Positions 26,383 through 36,270 of a DNA stretch of 64,000 bases are shown piece by piece (position 1 is the stretch's first letter; each line of letters opens with the position of its first letter). A program made the position numbers and the translations under genes. The notes under the pieces are model-generated. The model searched no databases, had not been told where the DNA came from, and was given only the letters and a program-made list of their open reading frames with translations. The DNA is from Drosophila pseudoobscura (lineage: Eukaryota; Arthropoda; Insecta; Diptera; Drosophilidae). The DNA lies in assembly GCF_009870125.1 (NCBI RefSeq), contig NC_046680.1:13659501-13723500 (forward strand), in the 5' to 3' direction.

Positions 26383-29300
26383 CATCCATCAAGGAATATC
26401 TGCGGAGGCAGCATCATTATCGTTATCAACCAGACCAGCAGCGGCAGAGGCAGCTCATCATGTGGGCCGCTTTGGTTTATTACGAACTACCCTACCGTAT
26501 CGCCCCGTCCTGTCAGGCTGTCCTGTCCTGTCCTGTCCTGTCCCAGAAATAGCAACATTTTCATTACGCTTTTTGTTCGGCCTTCATCCATTTAAACCAT
26601 ATTAAGTTACGGCTGCTGTTCGGCTGGGCTCTGATCTGTTTTGTTCTGTTTTGCCTCCTCCATGAGTGGCATTCCTTCTCTTTGTTTACTGAACTTCTTT
26701 TGGGGCGGGCCTTTGTCTCGTCGGGGCTTTGTTCGTGCCTCTTATTCCGCCTAAACTTTTGCCTTTGTCTAGCGATAGAGAACGAGCCAGATGCACAATC
26801 CGGAGAGGGAGAACGAAATGTTGAGCATACGCACCGTGGGCCGGCCCCATCGATGGCTCAATTATATTCCGGGGCGGGCCGCTAGAAAGCAATTCTCAAC
26901 TAATTTATACAGAACAATTGGTTTATATTTTGGGCGAAATTTATGCCCCGATGGTCCCCAATTAAATGCGCTCGATTTGTCCTTTGTCCCGAGTCCCGAG
27001 TCACGAGTCTGTCCGCGCACCCTTTTCCCGTGTTTATTGTTTATTTATTTGATGTGTGTGCAAATGGGCGTCGCATTGGTTTTATTGTTACTATTATTGC
27101 GAATATTTCTGGACATCCCAGGGGCCGTCAGGCCTAGTGCGAACGAGTGGTCCCAGGGACCTGTCGAGAGCGTAACTATGTTGCTGACATCCGTCCCAGG
27201 ACTTGCTCCTGGGGCTCGGCACATGCCACAAGTAGAGGCACATCCATAAAGCGATTGAAGATGGAGCCTGGCGGATGGGCATCTTCAGAAATGATTGCCT
27301 CAGGGAATGCGAAAAACAAATTGCAATTATGTTAACATAAACTGAAAATTCACGAAACTAATTCGGAAAATGGGATTCCTCCGGTCATTTCCTGACGATT
27401 CCCCAATCTCCAGCCCCCACCCTGGCGCCTGGCGCCTGCAAGCAGCTGCTGAGGCTGAGATTTTCCAGTAAATTGTGGCCCTGCCTCCTGTTTGTTTTTT
27501 GGGGCGTGTTTGTTCTCGTCTCGTTCTCGTTTTGGGGCAAAATTGTTCGCATTTTGTTTTTCAAATTAATTTCCCCAACAATTTCTTCATTTTATTCGCT
27601 TTTCATTTCATTTTTCTGGCTCCTTTTCTTCTCTGGGCGTTCCACATTTTTGTTGCTCTGTTGCTCTCTCTGTCTCTCTGGGCTTTTTTCTGTCTCTTTC
27701 TGTGGCTTCGGCTGTGTTGCCGTGTTTCTGTTTCTGTTTCTGTGCATTCATGTGCGAGGCTATTTTCTATTCAAGCATTTCCATCCGCATGTGTGTCTGT
27801 GTGCTTGTGTATTTTGCATCTCATGCATAATTTATGGCTTCATATTAGTTTATTTATTTATCTTGCGCCCAATACAAAAAAGCACACACACTCTGCCGCT
27901 CCAACCGCCACGGAGAAACCGAATAAAACCTCCCTCGATGGGCGGAATGGCGGAGGCGTGACCAGGAGAGCCGACGCGTCGGCTGGGCCGCAAATAATTT
28001 CATTAAAAGCGTAATCCGCTTACCCGGCCTCGGTCCGACCCTGGGCTGGGGGCTGGGGGGGCGGGGGGTTGCGGCTGCGGCTGCCCAAGGGAGTTTATCA
28101 TTTCGATTGCATGCGCTGCACACACACACACACACACAGACACACTTGCATGCCTGATAACAAGAATGTGGGTGGAGAACAGGAAGAAGAACAGCATCCA
28201 TCACCATCCAAGGAGATGAAGGATATACAGGGGCCTCCTCTCTGTCCACACTAGACATTTCAGACCCCACCACCCACCCAACCACCCCCCAACCAACAAA
28301 AACAACAACAACACCCCCTTCACGCTCACAGAATCGAATGTTTTGCGCGGTTATCGATCGAAGAAGCTCAAACACTTGGCATTCTTTTCTCTCTCTTTCT
28401 CTCGCCCATGCTCTCTCTATCCCGCATTCTCTCTCTCTCTCTTGACGTCTCTCTGCGTGTCTGCTGTGTCGCGATCCTGCTCTGCAGAGCCACTCTGCCA
28501 TTGCACGACACGGGATTGAAAGATTCCATCGGCCCCGAGTGCAGCTGCTCCTCCCACAACGGGATAGTTGGCGTAGGAAGAGGTGGAGGAGGAGTAGCAG
28601 GAGGAGGCGGAGGTGGAGGTGGAGGCGGGGCAAACGGTAGCAGCAGCGGAGGCGGTGGCAGTGCCCAATATGGAGCCGGAGTCGCAGTCGGAGTCGGAGG
28701 AGGCAATCATCACCAGCAGCCCCACACCCACACCCACCATCATCATTATCATCAACTGCAGCAGCAGCAACAGCAGCATCCACAGCCACAGCTACAACCA
28801 CAGCAAGCACATCAGCAATCGCATCAGCATCCACAGCATCAGCATCTCCATCAGCTCCATCAGCAGCAATCGACCACCGCTTTGACATCGTCCAGCACCA
28901 GCAGCGCCTTGGCCACCTCGGCGGCCCACAATCCCAATTGCAACTCGAACCCCATCAGCTCCTCCGCCTCGCTGGCCTCGATGCCGGATCTGAGCTCCTA
29001 TCTGGGCCTGGGCCTGGGCATGGGCGTGGGAATGGGCATGGGCCTGGGCCTGGGATTCTCCAATCTCCGCACCACGAGCATTGGCGATGGGGACGACGAC
29101 GGCCTGGTGGATGTTGACATTGCCATGAATAACGCTGCTCCAACGACCTCGGCTGCTGCCGCCGCCGTCCCAGGTTCAGGTTCGGGAGCGGGCACGGTTA
29201 CTGGGTCCGGCTCTGGGTGCTCCGCCTCTGCCGCGCATTACCTGAGGCACAGCAGCAATTATCGCTCCGCTGCGGCTGCGCAGGCGTCTCAGACCGCCCA

Positions 29301-31583
29301 TCCTGCCCCCTCGCCGGCGTCTGCGAATCCGAACGCGAACGGGCATGGGAACGGTCAGGGCCAGGGCCAGGGCCATGGCCACGGCCACGGGTTGATCTCA
29401 TCCAGCATATCGTCCTCCGCGTCATCAGCTTCGTTTTATAATCGCCTACTACTCCTCGATAATTCCAGCGGCGATGCAGTTGGCGGCAGCGGCGGAGGTG
29501 GAGGCGGCGGCGTCGCCGGCGGCAGCTGCGGTGTCGGTGCCACCAACGGTGTCGAGGCCGATGCCACACCCCCGCCTGTGACGCAATCGATCGGCGACGG
29601 CTTCATGCATTCCAGCTGCCCCACGGCCAGCCTCGGAGCAGCGGCGGCGGCCGACGACGCTGCGGCCAGCAGCTCCTCGCATCTCTACCAGAATCTGCTA
29701 AGGAGCAGCTCTGGAGAGACACCCGGCAGTGGAGCGGCGGGCTCCTCAGCGGGCACCAACTGTGATTACCGGCACGAGAGCAACCAGGTAAGAGAGAGCG
29801 AAACAGGAGACGTAAAACCCCAATGGGAACGCCCATTAACCACACCCAAACTCTCCTCTAGAATGGGCTGGAAGACTCGCCGCGGCGGCATAGCTCCATG
29901 GACCAGTTGATCGGTCTGCTCAATGACATGGGAAAGTCTTCGCGGACACGCAGCCTCAGCGATGGTGGCACCCAGGACGACGAAGAAGGTGAGTGCACAG
30001 GGTAATCTCCAGAGGAGTCCAGTACTAATTCCCAACCATCCCATTGCAGTGGAGAAGGAGGCGCAACCCGATCTGCTGAACAACACACCTCCTGTGCCGC
30101 CGAAGCGTTCGCACAAGCGTCGCCACACGCCGCCCAGGCCCATCTCCAACGGACTGCCGCCCACACCCAAGGTGCATATGGGCGCCTGCTTCTCGAAGAT
30201 ATTCAATGGCTGCCCCCTGCGAGTGCACTGTACCGCCTCGTGGATCCATCCAGAGACGCGGGACCAGCACCTGTTGATCGGCGCCGAGGAGGGCATCTAC
30301 AACCTGAATATGAACGAGCTCCACGACGCGGCCATCGACCAGCTGTTCCCGCGCCGCACCACCTGGCTGTATGTGATCAAGGACGTCCTAATGAGTCTGT
30401 CTGGTAGGTGTCCGCTTGGCTTGGCTTGGCTTGGCCTGGCACTTATTTCGTCGGCTATCGCTAACGGTTCCATCGCTATTTGCAGGCAAGTCCTGCCAGC
30501 TGTACAGGCACGATCTGGTGGCTCTGCATTCCAAGCAGACGGTACGATTCTCGCTGCACATGAACAAGATCCCCGAGCGGCTGGTGCCCAGGAAGTTTGC
30601 CCTCACCACCAAGGTGCCAGACACAAAGGGCTGCACCCAGTGCTGCGTTACAAGGAACCCCTACAACGGATACAAGTATCTGTGCGGGGCGACGCCCAGC
30701 GGCATCTTCCTGATGCAGTGGTACGATCCGCTGAACAAGTTCATGCTGTTGAAGCAGTGCGAGTGGCCGGCCATCAGCATCCTGGGCGGAGGTCACGGCT
30801 GCGTTCAGAACGGACACACGCCCGTCTTCGAGATGATCATCACGCCGGAGCTGGAGTACCCCATTGTGTGCACGGGAGTGCGCAAGGCGATGAACGGCTG
30901 CCTCAAGCTGGAGCTGATCAACATGAACAGTTGCGTTGTGGATGCTGCTTCGGCAGAGGGCATGGGCAAAGGAGGTCTAAACGGGATTTGTCTTGCAGGT
31001 GCCAGCTGGTTCCACTCGGAGGACCTGGAGTATGACGCCATGGCCACGATGGTGCCGCGACGCGACCTCCTGAAGGTGGTGCGTGTGCACCAGGTGGAGA
31101 AGGACGCCATTCTCGTCTGCTATGGCAATGTGATGCAGGTGGTCACGCTCCAAGGCAACCCCAAGCAGCACAAGAAGATGGTATCGCAGCTTAACTTTGA
31201 CTTTAACGTAGACAGTATTGGTAAGAGATGGCCCACCCACCGCTGCGCCTCCACCTTCCATCAGTAACCGCCACACTTGACCATTCTCATTCCAGTTTGC
31301 TTACCAGACAGCGTTTTGGCATTCCACAAGCACGGCATGCAGGGGAAGTCGCTGCGCAATGGTGAGGTGACGCAGGAGATCAAGGACATGAGTCGCACCT
31401 ACCGGCTGCTGGGCAGCGACAAGTAAGCACGATCCATGATCCATTCAGTTGGTATTACATTTGATATTATCTTTTTTTTGCAGGGTTGTTGCCTTGGAGA
31501 GTCAGCTGCTTAGGACTGGCTCCCTGGGCAGTGAGGAGGGACACGATCTGTACATTTTGGCCGGCCACGAGGCCAGTTACTAG
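18040..31583 (+). CDS. hppy: hppy (MAP4K3-type Ser/Thr kinase), 5'-incomplete
   Basis: Sterile-20/GCK-I family kinase. In flies it acts in nutrient/TOR and EGFR-related signalling. Exons: 18040-18460, 22304-22402, 22463-22761, 23538-23625, 23700-23763, 25927-25965, 28488-29787, 29862-29988, 30050-30403, 30486-31220, 31296-31422, 31484-31583 (TAG). They total 3753 nt (1250 codons plus stop). Motifs, counted from the first in-window residue: ATP-binding Lys in AAIKVIK (K13), HRDIKGAN (102-109), DFG (122-124), then [10 protein letters not shown] across the first splice junction. After the kinase domain come a linker and a low-complexity Gly/His/Gln/Ser/Ala-rich segment (exon 28488-29787). A Pro-rich PPVPPKR stretch leads into a C-terminal citron-homology (CNH) domain from about 30170. 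The exon with the start codon and glycine-rich loop is missing and must lie upstream. One intron has a GC donor. Confidence 0.95.
18671..18693. repeat. Poly-G run, 23 G
   Basis: Twenty-three consecutive G about 210 bp inside the hppy intron. Confidence 0.95.
19924..19944. repeat. Poly-C run, 21 C
   Basis: Twenty-one consecutive C, i.e. poly-G on the minus strand, in the same hppy intron. Confidence 0.95.
23626..23699 (+). other. hppy: GC-AG intron of hppy (74 nt)
   Basis: The frame requires splicing after AAAACAG, giving donor CAG|GCAAGA, to acceptor TCACCGCAG|CCATG. The junction codon becomes GCC. There is no alternative GT donor in the 74-nt interval that keeps the frame. A CTAAT branch-like motif and a pyrimidine tract precede the acceptor. 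GC donors occur in a small minority of introns. Confidence 0.8.
24076..24126 (+). other. hppy: Candidate 51-nt cassette exon of hppy
   Basis: A strong acceptor (TTTCTTCTCTTCTTTTGTAG) is followed 51 nt later by CCCTAAG|GTTAGC. Flanking phases match on both sides (upstream exon ends AT, downstream begins G). Inclusion adds 17 codons without a stop (starting I-S-R-P-K-K-L-T and ending at M-S-L-R) and rejoins the S-L-L-Q-Y exon in frame. The donor is suboptimal, which suits regulated inclusion. No transcript evidence is available here. Confidence 0.5.
25105..25149. repeat. Self-complementary TCATGAGTAC decamer repeats
   Basis: Within the 23764-25926 intron there are consecutive copies of CTCATGAGTA. 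The core ACTCATGAGT is a perfect palindrome, so the array reads the same on both strands and can form cruciform or hairpin structure. Confidence 0.8.
25966..28487 (+). other. hppy: hppy intron (2.5 kb)
   Basis: Donor CTAAG|GTAACT and acceptor GATCCTGCTCTGCAG|AGCC, the latter after a long CT-rich tract. The intron contains CA repeats, a (GT)n tract at 26349-26381 and a T-rich stretch around 27.5-27.8 kb. No exon is evident. Confidence 0.8.
26349..26381. repeat. (GT)n microsatellite
   Basis: About 16 uninterrupted GT units inside the hppy intron. Confidence 0.95.
28488..29787 (+). other. hppy: hppy low-complexity exon (1300 nt)
   Basis: A single large coding exon made mostly of homopolymeric tracts, in order: Gly runs (about 28575-28630), His/Gln runs (about 28705-28870), Ser/Ala-rich, an [13 protein letters not shown] stretch (about 29000-29055), Gly-Ser, a G-Q/G-H stretch (about 29340-29390) and further Gly/Ala/Ser. 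This is an intrinsically disordered linker between kinase and CNH domains. Frame continuity through 1300 nt and good flanking splice sites show it is coding. Such tracts vary in length between species. Confidence 0.85.
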
Positions 31584-32115
31584 GCGCCCGCATAATCCAC
31601 TTGTTATATTTTAAATATAATACGCTACACAATACGTTTTAATGGCAAGCAGGCGCCGTCGTCGTCGTCGTCAACTAATAACTGTAATTTAATTACTCGT
31701 AGAACTAAGAATTGGATTACTGATGATAGATGGATGGTATATGATAGACGATAGATGATAGATGATAGAGCCACTTACATACACTTACATGTCGAGAGTT
31801 CGATAGCTACTTAGCGCAATTTTATCGCACGTAGAGGCAGCATCCATACGCAAGAGATCCCACACAACCAATACACAGAAGAGTCTTAATCCCAATTCAT
31901 TGCGCTATTCTTTGCCGATACACTCGATATAAATACATACAATACATACATTAGATACTCGTAAGTCTCACAGTCTGCGTCTGCTACGTTGATTCCGTTG
32001 TAGTTCTATTTTTGTATTACAAAGAAATGCTTTAATTTATACAACTAACTTTAATGACCTACCCTACGGTAATCAATAGTTATGTTAGAGATTTGTGTAC
32101 ACGTTTCACAAAGCC

Positions 32116-32121
32116 AATAAA
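32116..32121 (+). promoter_or_regulatory. Poly(A) signal AATAAA (proximal, hppy)
   Basis: Canonical hexamer in CCAATAAATAC, about 530 bp after the hppy stop. Confidence 0.5.
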
Positions 32122-32737
32122 TACGTTTATAAATAGTCAGCTACGGGCGAAAGCAACAGAATCCAATTATACATATTTATAAACACGCAATTATATTTAC
32201 ATACATACATTACGAGATCCACTAAGGCAATTAGAAACTAATAAATATTACATAGTCTTTAGCAATTGTAAATCGCAATGTTTTTAGGTGGTTAAATCTG
32301 CTTTTGAATTGGCTCAATAACGAAATTGGTAGGATTCGATGCGATCTGTTGCACATCGTGAGAAGGGTATGAATGAATGACGAGTATTTAGGAATGCAAA
32401 GCAGATACGGTTTGTTGGGAAACAAAAATAGAAATTAAGACTTTTCTAAACTAATAACACACAGAAATTACATGCAAATTGAACATATAAACTAAATGGC
32501 TGAAACGGCCCCTTTCTGTATTGTGTGTTAAACTGATTGTCGTAGTCACGTTTTTAGGCTATACGAAATCAAAAAAGAAAACTTTCCGAACAGCACATTA
32601 CGTCTTCAGTTGTAAAAATATTCTCTAGATCTTAAGTTATTTAGTTCTTATGACAAAGCGTAAAACCGAAAATTATAAACTAATACAAAAAAAAGAAAAC
32701 AGAAACACAAAATTGTTGAACTCTAGTTTAGTGCAAA

Positions 32738-32743
32738 AATAAA
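32738..32743 (+). promoter_or_regulatory. Poly(A) signal AATAAA (distal, hppy)
   Basis: Canonical hexamer only about 170 bp before the next gene's start codon, so the hppy 3' end and the Rrp8 promoter are nearly adjacent. Confidence 0.5.
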
Positions 32744-32915
32744 AGTATTTGAAAAAACTCTGTACGACCGGTTCAGTTTTGAATTTGGCGCCCGTCAAAA
32801 CGCGCTATGGTATTTCTCACAAATTCGTTTTGTCTCACTCACTTGACAAACGCACTAGCCCATTTAGTTTCGGTCTCACGTGTTCCACACATTTGTTTAC
32901 AAAATTCTGTTCAAG

Positions 32916-33980
32916 ATGCCGTTTGAAGTTCCTCCTTGGGAAGATGGAGCCGAAATAATTGACTTTATGCCGATGACCTCGGCAGGAAACGGAATTGGTG
33001 CCACAAAGAAGTCGAAGAAAAAAAAACCCAAGAAGAAGAAGTCAAAGGCGGCAGCTGAGGCGGAGACTGCTCCGGCTAATGGCGGATTTCGCTACAGACC
33101 TGGTGGAGGACCCTTGGCTCCGCCAGCAGACACCTCGTCCGACGATGAGGCAGATGACGAATTGCGGGCCATGCACAAAGTGCGATCTGGTGGCGTGGAA
33201 AAGCAGCGTCCTCCTGTTCAAACGACGAAAGGTGGCAAGAAACAACTGGGACTCAAGCCGGAGCTGGCGCAGGCTGCACTGGAGGCAATGGAAGTGACGC
33301 CGGCAACTACTGAGGCGGCACCTTCGCTGGCCAACAAGCTCCAGACGGAGCTCCTGGGCGGACGCTTCCGATACATCAATGAACAACTCTACACAATGAA
33401 CAGCCACAAGGCGGAGGCCATGTTCCGCTCAGACGCCTCCGCATTCGATGCCTACCATGCCGGCTACCGACAGCAAGTGGAAAAGTGGCCAGCGAATCCG
33501 CTAAATCGCATCATCAAGACTGTTAAACGACTGCCCAAGACGACAATCATTGGCGACTTTGGCTGTGGAGATGGCAAGCTGGCCCAGTCCTTGCCCAACA
33601 AGGTATTCTCTATGGACTTGGTGGCATCTCGAGGCGACATCATACCGTGCAACATTACGAATACACCGCTGGAACCACAATGCCTGGACGTGGCTGTCTA
33701 TTGCCTCTCGCTCATGGGTACCAACTTAAACGACTTCTTTCTGGAGGCAAACCGTGTGCTCAAGCTCCATGGAAGCGTCTACATTGCGGAGATTCAGTCG
33801 CGCTTTGAGGATGCCCGAGACTTCGTTCGTAGCGTCGGCGCCTGCGGTTTCGATCTCGTCAAGAAAGATGTGGCCGTCAACTACTTCTACTTCTTCCACT
33901 TCAAGAAGATGCGGCATGTGGACAAGGCAGTCAAGCTAAAGCCGTTCTCTCTAAAGCCTTGCCTCTACCGCAAGCGATGA
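32916..33980 (+). CDS. Rrp8: Rrp8-type ribosomal RNA-processing methyltransferase
   Basis: Single-exon gene of 354 codons plus stop. The family methylates adenine N1 in large-subunit rRNA in the nucleolus, using S-adenosylmethionine. The first ATG (CAAG ATG, M-P-F-E-V-P-P-W-E) is chosen as start; the open frame extends 12 codons upstream without an ATG. The N-terminal part is disordered, with a lysine block K-K-S-K-K-K-K-P-K-K-K-K near residues 31-42 that may act as a nuclear/nucleolar signal, then an acidic D-D-E-A-D-D-E stretch. The C-terminal half is the Rossmann-like methyltransferase: SAM motif I G-D-F-G-C-G-D-G at residues 213-220, then F-S-M-D-L-V, C-L-S-L-M-G-T-N and E-I-Q-S-R-F. It is on the same strand as hppy and close behind it. 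Identity is from recalled family motifs, not alignment. Confidence 0.92.
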   Translation: MPFEVPPWEDGAEIIDFMPMTSAGNGIGATKKSKKKKPKKKKSKAAAEAETAPANGGFRYRPGGGPLAPPADTSSDDEADDELRAMHKVRSGGVEKQRPPVQTTKGGKKQLGLKPELAQAALEAMEVTPATTEAAPSLANKLQTELLGGRFRYINEQLYTMNSHKAEAMFRSDASAFDAYHAGYRQQVEKWPANPLNRIIKTVKRLPKTTIIGDFGCGDGKLAQSLPNKVFSMDLVASRGDIIPCNITNTPLEPQCLDVAVYCLSLMGTNLNDFFLEANRVLKLHGSVYIAEIQSRFEDARDFVRSVGACGFDLVKKDVAVNYFYFFHFKKMRHVDKAVKLKPFSLKPCLYRKR

Positions 33981-34033
33981 GGATAAAGGTAAAAAGTGCA
34001 TACATTAATTAAATGTAGAAAATAGAAAGGCGT

Positions 34034-34039
34034 AATAAA
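34034..34039 (+). promoter_or_regulatory. Poly(A) signal AATAAA (Rrp8)
   Basis: Canonical hexamer 54 bp after the Rrp8 stop codon, implying a very short 3'UTR. Confidence 0.7.
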
Positions 34040-34499
34040 ATTCAAACTTGTAAATCCAATCAGCTAATTCGTATAATTGTTTTAAACCATAAAAAACGCA
34101 CTGGAATTAATATTATTGAACGCCTAATTTAGTTATACCATTTACCATGCGTTCGAATGCACCTAACACCGTACCTTCTGAAAGAATTTACCATGGGCTA
34201 GCGAACCACCCTCAAAGAAGACCGTGAGAAACAAACCAAGAGAGAGCCATGCTCAGTTTTGCGTTTCAGTGAAGTATCTCAATCTTTTGCTCTCCCAATA
34301 TTTTTTCAACTGCGAATCCGAACGGTTGGGTTTGGGCCTACTCGAATATTATTAAAGACGGTACGTTTCGGGTTGCCAGCACTTGGCCGAGAAGCATCTG
34401 CGATCCGATCCCAAGATCCCCATTGCGAATAGAAAAGCGCGCAATTCGCCAGTGTGTTTAAAAATAAATTGGAAATTAATTTGTTAGCTACCACTTTCC

Positions 34500-34860
34500 G
34501 TGCAGTTTTCTAGTTCTCCCACTCGCCCACGCCTATATTCCCACCCTCGCTCCCCCTGTCTATCGCTCTCTTTCACTCTAGTCTCTATTACTCACTCAAA
34601 CTCACGTAAAATTTCAACAGGTATTCAACGACAACAACAAATTATCTTTTTTCGCGTTCAAAAGAAAAAAGTGTCCAAGAATTTGTTTATTTGCATAAGC
34701 TTGTGTGAGTGCAGTAGGAATCGAATCGAATTGAGATCGGGAAAAGCAGTTGGTGAAAGTGAAAACAAGAAAAAACAGCTAAACCACAGCCACAGAGCCA
34801 TCTTCATCTACGTATCCTTCCCGTGGATTATCAAAAGGATTCTAGAGCGACGACTTCTTG
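34500..34860 (+). other. cora: Candidate noncoding first exon of cora (distal)
   Basis: The segment ends in GACGACTTCTTG|GTGAGT at 34860/34861, a near-perfect 5' splice site. The nearest following + strand acceptors that join to coding sequence belong to cora (40204 or 40587). The 5' end is undetermined; about 34.3-34.6 kb is a guess. The contained frame has no recognisable product, so it would be 5'UTR. Confidence 0.5.
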
Positions 34861-36067
34861 GTGAGTATCTGAAAGTTTCACCAGAATCGCGCCTTTTGCT
34901 GGGCTGCTTAGATTTTTTTTATTTTTTGGGCTGTGGTCGGGAGTTTTCTGTGGCTTTCGGTCTCCGTCTCCGTTTCGGTCTCATTTTATGTTTCCGACAC
35001 ACACATATACGCTTGGGCCAGAATGACTTCATAGCCACTCACTCACAGACACATACACGGGCTGAGAGAGCCGCTCTCCGACAGAGCCAAAGAGAGGGAG
35101 AGAGTTGTTTTTTGGCCATAGTTGTAGTTGTAGCGCTTGTATTTGTATCTGCATCTGTATCTGTGAGCTATCAAGCTTTCCGAGTATCTTTTGGCACGGT
35201 ATTCTTTCCGTTTCTTGTTTTGTCCACTGTACGCGTGTATTCGTCCCACACTGTTGCTGTTGCTGTTACTGTTGTCTCGCCTTACTCCACTTTTCCTTTA
35301 CCGAATTTTGTGTTTTCCTCAGTTCCTTCGCATTTTGCCATTTGCTGTGCCGCCAGCCAGAGGCATTGCAACAGGGGAGGGTTCCAATTGGGCAGTGGTA
35401 GTCAAGGAAACGTTCCACAACACCGATCAGATACAAATGTATCTGAAAGCAATTTGTGCCGCCCGTGTGCGTATCTATACATAGAGGCGTTTGTAATTTT
35501 GGAATGCGACATATTCCACAGGGTGGATAGATCCCATCCAACTGCGTGTTCCATTTGTCCCACGTCTGTCGCTTTATAGGGGCTACCATGTCGACGTCAC
35601 TGGGACCAAAATAGATCGCCTGGGGCCATGGGAATCGATCGGCGCGCCGTCGGGCAGGTTTCCAACTGCTTATCAACCATTGAGCGGGTTTTCGCATTGG
35701 CATTTCGATATCGAAGGCCTAGCATAGCAGGAAAACTGCAAAGCCTTTAGCCGTACCGTACAACTAGGGGAACACGGCTAGAATGCGGCTGATAAGATAG
35801 CCACCAAAACAAAGGCCATGCGTGTGTATAGTTATGAGTTATGAATGGCAGGTGACTGTGCCCCTGCCTCCTCAGCCATGCGTCATCGAAGACCAAGACC
35901 ATTTTCACAATCCCCGGAAAACCTGGGGCGTTGACTTGCCAACGGTTGTTCGGGGGGCGGAGCCGGGCCTGGCAAGAAGTTGTTTACGTGGCAGCGACCG
36001 CGAAAGGGGCTGGAGAGCTCTGGGCTTTGACCCAAATAGTTGTAGACATTAACATAAAGACTTCTTC

Positions 36068-36270
36068 ATGCAATGTACATACATACATATGTACATAAGT
36101 GGAAGCCAGACGGAGAGAAGCGAGCAGCGAGAGAGCGAAGTGGAGCTTGCATTAGAAACCGGTTGCAAGCCAAGAAATTGGCTGCACAGCAGACAAACAG
36201 ATAAAGCAGCCGAGCAAAGCAAACGAGCGCTAGACCTGCAGCTGGGCCTGGGACTGGAGCTGGCACTGAG
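36068..36270 (+). other. cora: Possible alternative noncoding first exon of cora
   Basis: A purine-rich segment ends GCACTGAG|GTGAGG, a good donor with no acceptor paired upstream. It could end an alternative first exon spliced to 40204 or 40587. The start is arbitrary. Confidence 0.25.

Larger units (their letters stand above)
31584..32760 (+). other. hppy: hppy 3'UTR
   Basis: AT-rich noncoding sequence follows the hppy stop. It contains GATAGATGATAGAT-type repeats near 31720-31770. AATAAA signals at 32116-32121 and 32738-32743 suggest a shorter and a longer 3'UTR. No ORF of note. Confidence 0.7.

Noticed and set aside
28417..29845. Minus-strand frames opposite the hppy low-complexity exon
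   Set aside because: They are antisense shadows of Gly/Ser/His/Gln codon repeats. The + strand exon has proper splice sites and frame continuity.
30934..31000. 3' splice-site-like GGATTTGTCTTGCAG|GTGCC inside a hppy CNH exon
   Set aside because: No convincing donor lies close upstream, and the frame is open and continuous through it ([10 protein letters not shown]), so it is kept as coding.
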